From NCBI GenBank assembly GCA_016741995.1, contig JACVCO010000011.1, forward strand, positions 62,001 through 126,000: a stretch of DNA of 64,000 nucleotides, written 5' to 3'. Positions 26,568 through 36,195 of the stretch are shown here, piece by piece. Source of the DNA: Hydrogenophaga sp. (lineage in GTDB: Bacteria > Pseudomonadota > Gammaproteobacteria > Burkholderiales > Burkholderiaceae_C). The translations under genes were made by a program, and so were the position numbers. Within the stretch, counting starts at the first letter, position 1. The number at the start of each line of letters is the position of its first letter. Under the pieces are notes generated by a model. The model was not told the origin of the DNA. It was given only the letters and a program-made list of their open reading frames with translations, and ran no database searches.

Positions 26568-27626
26568 TCACCAGTTGGTGATGCGGGGGTTGTCGAACCG
26601 GTATTCGTTGGGCACCGCGATGTTGGAGTACGAGAAGGACAGGCTCACGTCCAGCGAGCTGACCTGGTGCCACCAACCCAGCGGCAGGAACACGGTTTCG
26701 CCGGGCTCGACCACCACCTCCAGCACCGTCGCCTGGGCGTACAGCGGGAAGCGGCCGAGGTCAGGACGGTCCATGTCGACCGGGCTGTAGACATCGAAGT
26801 GGTTGTAGAGCAGCGGCGTCTGCAGGGGCGAGATGAAGCGCCAGCGTTTGCGGCCCACGATCTGCGTGTGACAGAGCATGAGGGTGTCGTGGTGCAGGGG
26901 CGTGACGGTGCCGGCCGGCCCGAACCAGAACGACGCGCGCCGCGCCAGTTGCGCCCGGTCGCAGAACACGGGCAGCGAGCCGATGTCGTCCAGCAGGGGA
27001 GCAAAACCCGGCCGGCCGAGCATCTCGTTGTTCGCGGTCAGGTAGTAGTCGTTGGTGGCGCCACCCGAGAGCACGCGGTCCACGAAGTCGGCCAGGCGCG
27101 TGGTGCGCTGGTGGTCAAGCTTGTTGGCCTCGTAGTTGGGGTCGGCACTGCGTTCGGCCTGCACCTCCACGTCCAGATGCCCGAAGCGCGCACGCAGGTC
27201 CTGTGGCGACCAGCGTTGCATCGCGGGCCAGTCACGCGCCACATCGGTCAGCACCACGGGCCGGCTGCCGATGACGTACTTCCCCATGAACTCGTCGAGA
27301 GAAACGCGGCTGCGCTTTTCGACATGGCCGTAGAGCGGATCGAGCTCGAGCAGGCGCTGCTGGTTGGCCATCACCGAGGCCTGCTTGGTCTGCAGCTGCT
27401 GGAACTTGCGCGCGGCCAGGAAGGCCGGGTCGCTTTCCATGGCACGAATGGCGGGCTCGCACTCGGCCGGATCGAGCCCGGCGTTCGCCATGGTGACCAG
27501 CATCGATTCGGGGGTGCAGTCGCGCAACCGGTTCTCGGCAATCCACTGCCGCCAGCCGGCATCGAGCGGGCGGTAGGCGCTGGCGGCGTCCAGGGGCCGG
27601 GGAGCGGAGGGAATGGTCGAATTCAT
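26568..27626 (-). CDS. Cupin-like/JmjC domain oxygenase
   Basis: 352 residues. An N-terminal helical region of about 110 residues precedes a JmjC/cupin_8 domain (about 120-345) with an HxD iron motif at His245-Asp247 (PLHHDT) and a distal His320 in GWWHQVSS, giving a plausible Fe(II)/2-oxoglutarate 2-His-1-carboxylate site. Family members hydroxylate protein or small-molecule substrates; which one here is unknown. The ATG at 27626 overlaps the acyltransferase stop by four bases (ATGA), so the two are translationally coupled. Confidence 0.85.
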   Translation of the reverse strand: MNSTIPSAPRPLDAASAYRPLDAGWRQWIAENRLRDCTPESMLVTMANAGLDPAECEPAIRAMESDPAFLAARKFQQLQTKQASVMANQQRLLELDPLYGHVEKRSRVSLDEFMGKYVIGSRPVVLTDVARDWPAMQRWSPQDLRARFGHLDVEVQAERSADPNYEANKLDHQRTTRLADFVDRVLSGGATNDYYLTANNEMLGRPGFAPLLDDIGSLPVFCDRAQLARRASFWFGPAGTVTPLHHDTLMLCHTQIVGRKRWRFISPLQTPLLYNHFDVYSPVDMDRPDLGRFPLYAQATVLEVVVEPGETVFLPLGWWHQVSSLDVSLSFSYSNIAVPNEYRFDNPRITNW

Positions 27627-28873
27627 GCGGATTGGACAAAGGGTGGGCGCCCGCGCAACCGTCGCCGCCATGGCACTTCCACGAAACGGTAGCAAAGCAC
27701 CGAAGCACCCACCGTGGCCAGCAACGCGGCGGCGTGCACAAGGGGCGTGCCCAGGGCGCCGAGAAGCTTGAGGCTGAGCACCGTCACCACCGACCAGTGG
27801 ATGATATAGAGCGAGTAGCTGGCCTCACCCAGCAGCACCAGCTTCGGGTGCTCCAGCCAAGGGCTCAGCCAGGTCGGCCCGGACGCCACCGCGAGGATCA
27901 TCCCCACGAAAGGCAGGATGAAGGCCGCCTGCTTGATGGACACATCGAACAGCCAGCGCATCGCGCTCGGGCCGCTGTAGTCCGCGGTCATCACGCGCGC
28001 CACGATCAGCAGCAGGCACAGGCCCAGCAGCACATGGCGGCGCGTCGGGGTGTGCAGCCCCAGCCCGACGGCGTGCGGGAGACCATCCGACCGCCCGGCC
28101 AGCAGGAAGGCGTGCCCCGCAAGGCAGCCCGCCAGGAACTCGCTGTAGCGAAGGAGCGGGTTGTAGGTCAGCACCAGGTACTGGGTGCCGGCCTCCACGC
28201 GCCAGACGAAGTTCATCGCATACAGCACCGCCGCGTACAGCAGGGCGCCCATCAGCACCGCCACCGGCAGGGCCCAGAGGTACCAGGCCACCCCGCGGCC
28301 GCGCCCGAACAGCGCCGCGCAGAGCCAGGGGAAGGTGGCGTAGAAGAAGAACTCGGCCGCCACACTCCACGCGGGTGTGTTCCAGAACATCGCGAAGGGC
28401 ACGGACGGCACCCAGGCCTGCAGGCCGACGGCGTTGAGCAACCACGAGGCCCAATAGGTGTGGGCCACTTCACCGAGCTGGTCCACCGACGCGCGCTCCA
28501 GCAGGTGCCAGGGGGTGTCGAGCAACAGGCCCAGCAGGTAGACGGGGTAGAGGCGCGCAAACCGGAAGCGCAGGAACCACCCGACGCGCGCTTCCGTGAC
28601 GCCGCCGGCAAACCATTCGCGGTACCGGTACGTCAGGATGAAGCCGCTGAGCACGAAGAAGAAGGTGACGCCGTACTGGCCACCAATGACGAGTTGCCGC
28701 AGCCACTCGGGCATCGGCCCCAGCAGGTCGCGGTAGTGCAGGACCACCACCGCCAGCGCGGCGAAAAAACGCAGGCTGGTGAGTGCCTGCAGGTCGGGAC
28801 GCGCGCTGTGCGGCTCCACGCCCGGGGCCGCCGGGGCGGCGGCGTCGTCCGGCGGCCGGTGTTGTTGTGCCAA
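27623..28873 (-). CDS. Acyltransferase 3 family membrane protein (OafA/YrhL-like)
   Basis: About 416 residues with around ten hydrophobic segments. It opens with the family motif LTSLRFFAALAVVVLHY, where the His after the first helix is the conserved catalytic candidate, and continues with FFFVLSGFILTYRYR and SLYIIHW. Such proteins transfer acyl groups to surface polysaccharides or other extracytoplasmic acceptors. The start is uncertain: a TTG at 28873 or a GTG at 28819 are the plausible choices, since residues further upstream are Arg-rich and not family-like. Stop overlaps the JmjC-like gene start. Confidence 0.85.
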   Translation of the reverse strand: MAQQHRPPDDAAAPAAPGVEPHSARPDLQALTSLRFFAALAVVVLHYRDLLGPMPEWLRQLVIGGQYGVTFFFVLSGFILTYRYREWFAGGVTEARVGWFLRFRFARLYPVYLLGLLLDTPWHLLERASVDQLGEVAHTYWASWLLNAVGLQAWVPSVPFAMFWNTPAWSVAAEFFFYATFPWLCAALFGRGRGVAWYLWALPVAVLMGALLYAAVLYAMNFVWRVEAGTQYLVLTYNPLLRYSEFLAGCLAGHAFLLAGRSDGLPHAVGLGLHTPTRRHVLLGLCLLLIVARVMTADYSGPSAMRWLFDVSIKQAAFILPFVGMILAVASGPTWLSPWLEHPKLVLLGEASYSLYIIHWSVVTVLSLKLLGALGTPLVHAAALLATVGASVLCYRFVEVPWRRRLRGRPPFVQSA

Positions 28874-28976
28874 GGTGCCCGCCCCATCGGTGGATCGGCA
28901 GCGGCGCAACCCCCTGCTGCGCCGGCTCCGACGGCCCCCATGGTAGCGAGGGGCGCGCCGGCGCCAGGGCCATTCC

Positions 28977-31970
28977 TCAGCCGATGAACAGCGCCACGTT
29001 GCCACCCGCCGCGGTGGTGTTGATGGTCAGCGTCTGCTCGGCGCAGAAACGCACCAGGTAGTTCGGCCCACCGGCCTTGGGGCCGGTGCCCGAGAGCCCT
29101 TCGCCCCCGAAAGGCTGCACGCCCACCACGGCGCCGATGATGTTGCGGTTCACGTAGACGTTGCCCACGCGCGCCTGGGCGGCCAGGGCCAAGGCGCGGC
29201 TGTCGATGCGCGTCTGCAGCCCCAGCGTGAGGCCGAAGCCCAGGGCGTTGATCTGCTCGATCACCGCGGCCGGGTCGCCCGACCAGCGCACCACCTGCAG
29301 CACGGGGCCGAAGATCTCCTGCGTTGCCTCGGCGATCGACGCCACTTCGACCATCTGCGGCGCCAGCGCATCGGGCGGCAGGCCGTCGCGTTCGGGCAGC
29401 AACGCGCGGCCCCGCGCACGCAAGGCCTGCGCCGCGCTCGACACACCGGCAAAGGCCTCGGCGTCGATCAACGGGCCGAGATCGGTGGCGACGTCGGCCG
29501 GGTCGCCCACCACGAGCTCGGCCGCCGCACCGCGCACCATGGCAATCACGGTGTCGGCCACGGCCTCGTGCACGCACAGCAGGCGCAGTGCCGAGCAGCG
29601 CTGCCCCGCGCTGCGGAACGCGCTCTGCACCACGGCGTCGGCCACCTGCTCGGGCAACGCGGTGCTGTCCACCAGCATGGCGTTGATGCCGCCCGTTTCC
29701 GCAATGAGGGGCACGATGGGCCCGTCCTTGGCGGCGAGCGCGCGCTGGATGGCCTTGGCCACCGGCGTGGAGCCGGTGAACACCACGCCGGCCACGCCGG
29801 GCTCGGCCACCAGCGCCGCGCCCACGGTCTCGCCCGGGCCGTGCAGCAGCTGCAGCGCGTCGGCGGGCACACCGGCGGCGTGCAGCAAGTCCACCGCCAC
29901 ACGCGCGATCGCGGGTGTCTGCTCGGCGGGTTTGGCCAGCACGGTGTTGCCCGTGGCCAGCGCCGCGGCCACCTGGCCGGTGAAGATGGCGAGCGGGAAA
30001 TTCCAGGGGCTGATGCAGACCCAGGCACCGCGGCCGGTGAGCCGCAGCGTGTTCGATTCGCCCGTGGGCCCGGGCAGTTCAACGGGCGCCTGCACGCGCT
30101 CGGCCTCGTCGGCGTAATAGCGCAGGAAGTCCACCGCCTCACGCACCTCGGCGATGGCGTCGCCCCAGGTCTTGCGCGCTTCCTTCACCAGCAACGCACA
30201 CAGCGCGGGCAGGCGCTGCTGCATCGCGTCGGCGGCGCGGCGCAGGCAGGCAGCGCGCTGGGCCACGGGCACGCGGTGCCAGGTGGCAAAGGCCTGCTGC
30301 GCGCGCCGCACGGCGGCGGGGGCATCGGCGGCCACCGCCTCGGCCACCGCGGGCACGGTGGTCGCCGCCCAGGCCGTGAGCAGGCGCGCGCGATCGGTGG
30401 CCACCGCGAGGTCGAGCCCCGCGCTGTTGGGGCGCGCCGCGCCATAGAGCGCGCCCGGCAGCGGGAGCGCCGGCGCACCTTCCTCGGCGCGGCAGCGCGC
30501 GATCGGCGAGGCCAGCAGTTCGTCGAGCCCCACGCGCTCGTCGGCCAACTGGTGCACGAAGGACACGTTGGCGCCGTTCTCGAGCAGACGGCGCACGAGG
30601 TAGGCCAACAGGTCGCGGTGCGCACCCACGGGCGCGTAGACGCGGCAGCGCACCGACGGATCGCGCAGCACCTCGCGGTAGATGCCTTCGCCCATGCCGT
30701 GCAGGCGCTGCAGTTCGAAGGCCGCGCCCGCGTGCCGCGCCATCTGCACGATGGCCGCGATGGTGGTGGCGTTGTGGGTGGCGAACTGCGGGTAGATCGC
30801 GTCACCGGCGTCGATCAGCGCCTGCGCGCAGGCGAGGTAGCTCACGTCGGTGCGGTGCTTGCGCGTGAACACCGGGTAGCCGGCCAGCCCGAGCTCCTGC
30901 GCGCGCTTGATCTCCGCGTCCCAGTAAGCCCCCTTGACCAGGCGGCACATCAGGCGCACGCCGTGGCGCCGCGCGATGGCGGCGACCTCGTCGATGAGCT
31001 CGACCGCGCGCGTCTGGTAGGCCTGCAACGCCAACCCCAGCCCACCCCAGGAAGGGCACTGCTGCGCCACGCGCGCCACCAGCGCCTCGAACACATCCAG
31101 CGAAAGCTCCAGGCGCTCCACCTCTTCGGCGTCGATGGTGAGGTTCAGGCGCGCCGCGGCCGCGCGCTCGCACAGCGTCCACACGCGCGGCACCAGGGTC
31201 TGCAGCACCCGCTCGCGCTGGGCGTGCTCGTAGCGCGGGCACAGGGCGCTGAGCTTGATCGACAGGCCGTCGTTGCGCGCGGGGTCGGCCATCGGGTCGG
31301 CACCGGCGGCAATGGCTTCGATGGCGTGCGTGTAGCTCGCCAGGTAGCGCTGCGCATCGGCCTCGGTGCGCGCGCCCTCGCCCAGCATGTCGAAGCTGTG
31401 GCAGCGGTTGGGCTGGGCCGCGCGCGCGGACTGCGCCAGCCGCAGCGCTTCTTCGATGCTCTGCCCCAGCACGAACTGGCGGCCCAGCAACTGCACCGCG
31501 CGCAGCGTGGCCGCCACCACGGTGCGTGCGCCCAGGCGCGCGATCAGGCCACCGCCCTCGCCGTCCGCGGGCAACCAGCGTTTGCTCCAGCCGATGGCGG
31601 TGGACGACAGGCGCGCGAGCACCGCATCGCCCGAGTCCGCGAAATCGGCACGGCCCAACTGGTCGGCGGTGAGCGCGATCGCGGTTTCGGTGTCCGGCAC
31701 GCGCAGCAAGGCTTCCGCCAGCCGCATCAGTGCCATGCCCTCGGCGCTGGAGATCGGGTATTCCTTCAGCAGGCGCTCCATGGCCCAGAAGGGCGGCGGG
31801 TTCTCGCGCACCGCTTGCGCCCAGGGCGTGGCCATGGCCACCACCGCCGGCCAATCGGGCCCGGTGCTCAGGCGCTCCAGGCGATCGGCCAGCACCCCGG
31901 CCTCGGGCCGGTACGGGTCGGGGAGGCGGTCGGCGTGGTCGACGAAGGGTTGGGTTTCGGGGTGGAGCAT
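28977..31970 (-). CDS. putA: Bifunctional proline dehydrogenase/L-glutamate gamma-semialdehyde dehydrogenase
   Basis: 997 residues. The N-terminal half holds the proline dehydrogenase barrel (about 160-480; LMCRLVKGAYWDAEIKRAQ and RVYAPVGAHRDLLAYLVRRL bind FAD and substrate). The second half is an aldehyde dehydrogenase with ISPWNFPLAIFTG, the general base in AETGGINAM and the nucleophilic Cys in SAGQRCSALR near residue 790. It oxidises proline to glutamate with substrate channelling. It lacks the ribbon-helix-helix DNA-binding domain of enteric PutA, so control must come from elsewhere, most likely the divergent Lrp/AsnC gene 114 bases away. Confidence 0.95.
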   Translation of the reverse strand: MLHPETQPFVDHADRLPDPYRPEAGVLADRLERLSTGPDWPAVVAMATPWAQAVRENPPPFWAMERLLKEYPISSAEGMALMRLAEALLRVPDTETAIALTADQLGRADFADSGDAVLARLSSTAIGWSKRWLPADGEGGGLIARLGARTVVAATLRAVQLLGRQFVLGQSIEEALRLAQSARAAQPNRCHSFDMLGEGARTEADAQRYLASYTHAIEAIAAGADPMADPARNDGLSIKLSALCPRYEHAQRERVLQTLVPRVWTLCERAAAARLNLTIDAEEVERLELSLDVFEALVARVAQQCPSWGGLGLALQAYQTRAVELIDEVAAIARRHGVRLMCRLVKGAYWDAEIKRAQELGLAGYPVFTRKHRTDVSYLACAQALIDAGDAIYPQFATHNATTIAAIVQMARHAGAAFELQRLHGMGEGIYREVLRDPSVRCRVYAPVGAHRDLLAYLVRRLLENGANVSFVHQLADERVGLDELLASPIARCRAEEGAPALPLPGALYGAARPNSAGLDLAVATDRARLLTAWAATTVPAVAEAVAADAPAAVRRAQQAFATWHRVPVAQRAACLRRAADAMQQRLPALCALLVKEARKTWGDAIAEVREAVDFLRYYADEAERVQAPVELPGPTGESNTLRLTGRGAWVCISPWNFPLAIFTGQVAAALATGNTVLAKPAEQTPAIARVAVDLLHAAGVPADALQLLHGPGETVGAALVAEPGVAGVVFTGSTPVAKAIQRALAAKDGPIVPLIAETGGINAMLVDSTALPEQVADAVVQSAFRSAGQRCSALRLLCVHEAVADTVIAMVRGAAAELVVGDPADVATDLGPLIDAEAFAGVSSAAQALRARGRALLPERDGLPPDALAPQMVEVASIAEATQEIFGPVLQVVRWSGDPAAVIEQINALGFGLTLGLQTRIDSRALALAAQARVGNVYVNRNIIGAVVGVQPFGGEGLSGTGPKAGGPNYLVRFCAEQTLTINTTAAGGNVALFIG

Positions 31971-32084
31971 GGCGCGGATACCGGTGGGCGATGGCTGTGA
32001 ATGTGCGTATGCTCTCGCCTTGGATGCCGAGTTTTTGACTTTATTTTTATCACCACACCGGTTTTTATTCTGACCAACAGCGAA

Positions 32085-32546
32085 ATGACCGACCTCGACC
32101 GCATCGACCTCAAGATCCTGCGCCTGCTGCAGGACGACGGCCGCCTGACCAACCTCAAGCTCGCGGAATCGGTGGGCCTGTCGGCCACCGCGGTGCTCGC
32201 CCGCACCCAGCGCCTGCAGCGCGACGGCTACATCACCGGCTACGAGGCGCGGCTCGACCCCCACAAGCTCGGGCGCGGCATGCTGGTCTTCGTGGAGGTG
32301 CTGCTCGACCGCACCACCCCCAATGTGTTCGAAGCCTTCAAGGCCGCGGTGCAGGTGCGCGACGAGATCCTCGAATGCCACATGGTGGCCGGCGGCTTCG
32401 ACTACCTGCTCAAGACCCGCATGGCCGACATGGCGGCCTACCGCGATTTCGCGGGCAGCGTGCTGTGGCAACTGCCCGGCGTGCGCGAAACGCGCACCTA
32501 TGCCGTGATGGAAGAGGTCAAGCACAGCAGCCGCCTGCCGGTCTGA
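32085..32546 (+). CDS. Lrp/AsnC family regulator, probable proline-utilisation activator
   Basis: 153 residues. Helix-turn-helix at about 20-45 (LTNLKLAESVGLSATAVLAR) and a C-terminal RAM/ligand-binding domain with VAGGFDYLLKTR. Divergent from putA; in several proteobacteria such a neighbour (PutR) activates putA in response to proline, so the same role is inferred. The ATG at 32085 gives the usual family length; the gap before it contains TATTCT and runs of A/T (TTTATTTTTATCACC), typical of Lrp-type binding regions. No Shine-Dalgarno sequence is apparent. Confidence 0.88.
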   Translation: MTDLDRIDLKILRLLQDDGRLTNLKLAESVGLSATAVLARTQRLQRDGYITGYEARLDPHKLGRGMLVFVEVLLDRTTPNVFEAFKAAVQVRDEILECHMVAGGFDYLLKTRMADMAAYRDFAGSVLWQLPGVRETRTYAVMEEVKHSSRLPV

Positions 32547-32580
32547 CGCATCCCCCGCCCGGGGCTTGGCGCACGCGGCG

Positions 32581-32601
32581 GCGGCCGACAGAATCGGCCG
32601 C
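32581..32601. promoter_or_regulatory. Strong GC hairpin between Lrp and DUF3617 genes
   Basis: GCGGCCGA-cagaa-TCGGCCGC is a perfect 8-bp stem with a five-base loop, 26 bases before the DUF3617 start. No T run follows, so it is either a Rho-assisted terminator for the Lrp gene or a leader structure of the next gene. Also contains AGAAT, which might be part of a -10. Confidence 0.4.
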
Positions 32602-32627
32602 ATCGCCACCCACCGCCGGAGCCCGAC

Positions 32628-33173
32628 ATGCCACGCCTCGCCCCCACCGTTCTCGCACTCGCGCTGTGCGCACCCCTGCTGGCCGCGGGCCAGGCCGTCA
32701 AGCCCGGGCTCTGGGAGGCCACGCAGAAGATGGGCGGCAACGCCAAGGCCGACGCCGCCATGGCGCAGATGCAGCAGCAGATGGCCAGCATGAGCCCCGA
32801 GCAGCGCAAGATGATGCAGGACATGCTCGCCAAGCAGGGCATGGCCATGCCCGGCACCGCCCCGGGCGGCGGCATGAGCATGCGCTACTGCCTCACGCCC
32901 GAGATGGCGGCGCGCAACGAGCCCCCGCCGGCGGCCGAAGGCAAATGCACCTCGAAGGTGACCCACCGTTCGGCCAGCGAAATGAAGATGACCTTCCAGT
33001 GCACCGAACCGCCCTCCAGCGGCGACGGCACCTTCCGCTTCCAGGGCGACGGCGCCTACACCTCGGTGGTGAACGTCGTCACCCAGGTGGCCGGCAAGCC
33101 CGAGCGCACCACGATCGAAGGTTCGGCCAAGTGGGTGAGCGCGAACTGCGGGGCGGTCAAGCCGCGGCCGTAG
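32628..33173 (+). CDS. DUF3617 domain-containing exported protein
   Basis: 181 residues. Signal peptide to about residue 20 (ALALCAPLLAAGQA), then VKPGLWEATQKM, the DUF3617 opening. A Met/Gln-rich helix (about 42-75) is inserted before the Cys-containing core (RYCLTPEMA, GKCTSK, FQCTEP). Function unknown; family proteins are periplasmic. Ribosome site GGAG six bases before the ATG. The 3' end overlaps the convergent yggS gene by 17 bases. Confidence 0.85.
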   Translation: MPRLAPTVLALALCAPLLAAGQAVKPGLWEATQKMGGNAKADAAMAQMQQQMASMSPEQRKMMQDMLAKQGMAMPGTAPGGGMSMRYCLTPEMAARNEPPPAAEGKCTSKVTHRSASEMKMTFQCTEPPSSGDGTFRFQGDGAYTSVVNVVTQVAGKPERTTIEGSAKWVSANCGAVKPRP

Positions 33174-33891
33174 GGCCTGCCGCCCCGGCGTCCTTCAGGG
33201 CGCGGTGGCCGAACACGGCCCGCCCCACCCGCACCATCGTGGCGCCCGCGGCCACGGCGGCTTCCAGATCGTCACTCATGCCCATCGACAGCGTGTCGAG
33301 CGCGTGGCCGCGCGCACGCAGGTCTTCGTAGGCATCGCGCACACGCAGGAACAGGGCCTTCTGCGCGCCGAAGTCGGGTGACGGCTCGGGAATGCTCATG
33401 AGGCCGCGCAGCCGCAGGCCCGGCAACGCCGCCACGGCATCGGCCAGCGCCGGCAGTTCCGCTGGCGCCACGCCCGACTTGTTCGCGCCACCGTCCACGT
33501 TGAGTTGCAGGCAGATGTTGAGCGGTGCCAGGCCACCGGGGCGCTGCTCGCTCAGGCGCTGGGCGATCTTGAGGCGGTCGACCGATTGCACCCAGTCGAA
33601 ATGCGTGGCCACCACGCGCGTCTTGTTGCTTTGCAGCGGCCCGATGCAGTGCCATTCGATGGCCTCGCGCGGCAGCATGTCGGCCAGTGCGGCGATCTTC
33701 TCGATGCCCTCTTGCACATAGTTTTCGCCGAAAGCCGTCTGGCCGGCGGCATGGGCCTGACGGACGGCGGCGGGTTCGAAGGTCTTGGAAACCGCCAGCA
33801 AAGTAACCTCAGCGCTGCTCCGCGAAGCGGCTTCGCAGGCCCGCCACAGACGCTCCCGCACATGCTGGAGATTGGCGGCGATGCTCGTCAT
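33157..33891 (-). CDS. yggS: YggS family PLP-binding protein (PLP homeostasis)
   Basis: 244 residues, the standard length. Single-domain alanine-racemase fold with PLP lysine Lys36 in LLAVSKTFEP, FGENYVQEG, HCIGPLQSNK and a C-terminal LSMGMSDDLEAAV phosphate-binding motif. It buffers free pyridoxal phosphate. The start is 40 bases from the divergent pilT start, a yggS/pilT arrangement also known in pseudomonads. The 3' end overlaps the DUF3617 gene tail to tail. Confidence 0.94.
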   Translation of the reverse strand: MTSIAANLQHVRERLWRACEAASRSSAEVTLLAVSKTFEPAAVRQAHAAGQTAFGENYVQEGIEKIAALADMLPREAIEWHCIGPLQSNKTRVVATHFDWVQSVDRLKIAQRLSEQRPGGLAPLNICLQLNVDGGANKSGVAPAELPALADAVAALPGLRLRGLMSIPEPSPDFGAQKALFLRVRDAYEDLRARGHALDTLSMGMSDDLEAAVAAGATMVRVGRAVFGHRALKDAGAAGPTAAA

Positions 33892-33931
33892 AATCGTTTG
33901 CAACCTAGAGAACCAGGACGGAAGACCCGGG

Positions 33932-34975
33932 ATGGACATCACCCAACTGCTGGCATTCAGCGTCAAGAACAAGGCATCCGATCTGCACCTCTCTGCCGGG
34001 CTGCCACCCATGATACGGGTGCATGGCGACGTGCGACGCATCAACGTCGATGCGCTCGACCACAAGGCTGTTCACGCCATGGTGTACGACATCATGAACG
34101 ACAGCCAGCGCAAGCAGTACGAAGAGTTCATGGAGTGCGACTTCTCGTTCGAGATCGAGGGTCTGGCGCGTTTTCGCGTCAACGCCTTCAACCAGAACCG
34201 CGGCGCCGGCGCCGTGTTCCGGACGATCCCGAGCAAGATCCTCACGCTCGAGCAACTCAACGCGCCCAAGATCTTCGCCGACCTGGCGCTGCGCCCGCGC
34301 GGCCTGGTGCTGGTCACCGGTCCCACGGGTTCGGGCAAATCGACCACGTTGGCCGGCATGGTCAACCACCTCAACGAAACCGAGTACGGCCACATCCTCA
34401 CCGTGGAAGACCCGGTGGAATTCGTGCACGACTCCAAGAAGTGCCTGGTCAACCAGCGCGAGGTCGGCCCGCACACGCTGAGCTTCTCCAACGCCCTGCG
34501 CTCGGCGCTGCGCGAAGACCCGGACGCCATCCTGGTGGGCGAGATGCGCGACCTCGAAACCATCCGCCTGGCCATGACGGCCGCCGAAACGGGCCACCTG
34601 GTCTTCGGCACGCTGCACACCTCGAGCGCCGCCAAGACCATCGACCGCATCATCGACGTCTTCCCCGCGGAAGAAAAAGACATGGTGCGCGCGATGTTGT
34701 CGGAATCGCTGGTCGCGGTCATTTCTCAAACGCTGTGCAAGCTCAAGGACGGCAGTGGCCGCGTGGCCGCGCACGAGATCATGCTGGGCACCAGCGCCAT
34801 CCGCAACCTGATCCGTGAAGCCAAGGTGGCCCAGATGTACTCGGCCATCCAGACCGGCAACAGCGTGGGCATGCAGACGCTGGATCAGAACCTGGCCGAT
34901 CTCGTGCGCCGCAACATCATCAGCCCGGCCGAAGCGCGCGGCAAAGCCAAGATTCCCGAGAATTTCCCCGGATGA
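33932..34975 (+). CDS. pilT: Type IV pilus retraction ATPase PilT
   Basis: 347 residues. N-terminal PAS-like domain (MDITQLLAFSVKNKASDLHL), Walker A GPTGSGKSTT near 130, Asp box and Walker B VGEMRDLETI near 200, His box FGTLHTSSAAKT and the C-terminal AIRNLIREAK motif that is needed for retraction. Hexameric ATPase at the cytoplasmic base of type IV pili. ATG at 33932 is family-consistent. Followed 29 bases later by pilU, so they form one transcript. Confidence 0.97.
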   Translation: MDITQLLAFSVKNKASDLHLSAGLPPMIRVHGDVRRINVDALDHKAVHAMVYDIMNDSQRKQYEEFMECDFSFEIEGLARFRVNAFNQNRGAGAVFRTIPSKILTLEQLNAPKIFADLALRPRGLVLVTGPTGSGKSTTLAGMVNHLNETEYGHILTVEDPVEFVHDSKKCLVNQREVGPHTLSFSNALRSALREDPDAILVGEMRDLETIRLAMTAAETGHLVFGTLHTSSAAKTIDRIIDVFPAEEKDMVRAMLSESLVAVISQTLCKLKDGSGRVAAHEIMLGTSAIRNLIREAKVAQMYSAIQTGNSVGMQTLDQNLADLVRRNIISPAEARGKAKIPENFPG

Positions 34976-35004
34976 ACACCGCCCAACACTGAGGCACCCG
35001 CACC

Positions 35005-36141
35005 ATGGAACGCGATCAGGCATCCAAGTTCATCAACGATCTGCTGCGGCTCATGCTCAGCCGCGGCGGCAGCGACCTGTTCATCACGGCCGAGTTTCCG
35101 CCCGCGATCAAGGTCGATGGCGCGGTCACCAAGGTGTCGCCCCAGCCGCTGACGGCGGGCCACACGCTGGCACTGGCGCGATCCATCATGAACGACAAGC
35201 AGGCCGCGGAGTTCGAGCGCACCAAGGAGTGCAACTTCGCGATCTCGCCGCCGGCGATCGGGCGCTTCCGCTGCAACGCCTTCATCCAGCAGGGCAAGGT
35301 CGGCCTCGTGCTGCGGACGATTCCCGCCGTGCTGCCCACGATCGACAAGCTCGGCCTGCCCCAGGTGCTGAAAGACGTGGTCATGTCCAAGCGCGGCCTG
35401 TGCATCCTGGTGGGTGCCACGGGTTCGGGCAAATCCACCTCGCTCGCCGCCATGGTCGATTGGCGCAACGAGAAATCCCACGGCCACATCATCACGGTCG
35501 AAGACCCGATCGAATTCGTGCACCCGCACAAGAACTGCGTGGTGACGCAACGTGAGGTGGGGCTGGACACCGACAGCTGGGAGATGGCGCTCAAGAACAC
35601 GCTGCGCCAGGCCCCCGACGTGATCCTGATGGGTGAGATCCGCGACCGCGAAACGATGGAGCACGCGATCCAGTTCGCCGAAACCGGCCACCTGTGCCTG
35701 GCCACGCTGCACGCCAACAGCGCCAACCAGGCGCTTGACCGCATCATCAACTTCTTCCCCGAAGAGCGCCGGCCGCAGTTGCTGATGGACCTGTCGCTGA
35801 ACCTGCGCTCGCTGATCTCGCAGCGCCTGGTGCCGCGCCAGGACAACAAAGGCCGCTTCGCCGCGGTCGAGATCCTGCTCAACTCCCCCCTCATTTCCGA
35901 CCTGATCTTCAAAGGCGAAGTGGCCGAGATCAAGGAAGTGATGAAGAAGAGCACCAACGCCGGCATGCAGACCTTCGACCAGGCGCTGTTCGATGCCTTC
36001 GAGGCGAACCTCATCACCTACGAAGACGCGCTGCGCAACGCCGATTCGCTCAACGACCTGCGCCTGCAGATCAAGCTCAACAGCCAGCGCGCGAAGACGC
36101 TCGACCTCGCCGCAGGCACCGAGCACCTGACGATCGTCTGA
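35005..36141 (+). CDS. pilU: PilT-dependent type IV pilus ATPase PilU
   Basis: 378 residues, a PilT paralogue with Walker A GATGSGKSTS near 133, Asp box VEDPIEFVHPHKN, Walker B MGEIRDRETM and His box LATLHANSANQ. The longer C-terminal tail ends in GTEHLTIV. PilU assists PilT in forceful pilus retraction and needs PilT to work. No other pil genes are in this window. Confidence 0.96.
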   Translation: MERDQASKFINDLLRLMLSRGGSDLFITAEFPPAIKVDGAVTKVSPQPLTAGHTLALARSIMNDKQAAEFERTKECNFAISPPAIGRFRCNAFIQQGKVGLVLRTIPAVLPTIDKLGLPQVLKDVVMSKRGLCILVGATGSGKSTSLAAMVDWRNEKSHGHIITVEDPIEFVHPHKNCVVTQREVGLDTDSWEMALKNTLRQAPDVILMGEIRDRETMEHAIQFAETGHLCLATLHANSANQALDRIINFFPEERRPQLLMDLSLNLRSLISQRLVPRQDNKGRFAAVEILLNSPLISDLIFKGEVAEIKEVMKKSTNAGMQTFDQALFDAFEANLITYEDALRNADSLNDLRLQIKLNSQRAKTLDLAAGTEHLTIV

Positions 36142-36195
36142 TCGCCTCTGGGTACCATCTCCGGGTTGCACAACGCCAACCCAGGAGATGTACCC

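Noticed and set aside
28977-32966. N-terminal extension of putA to a 1,329-residue protein
   Set aside because: Residues before 31970 run through the divergent Lrp gene and DUF3617 gene and are not protein-like; family length and motifs fit the 31970 start.
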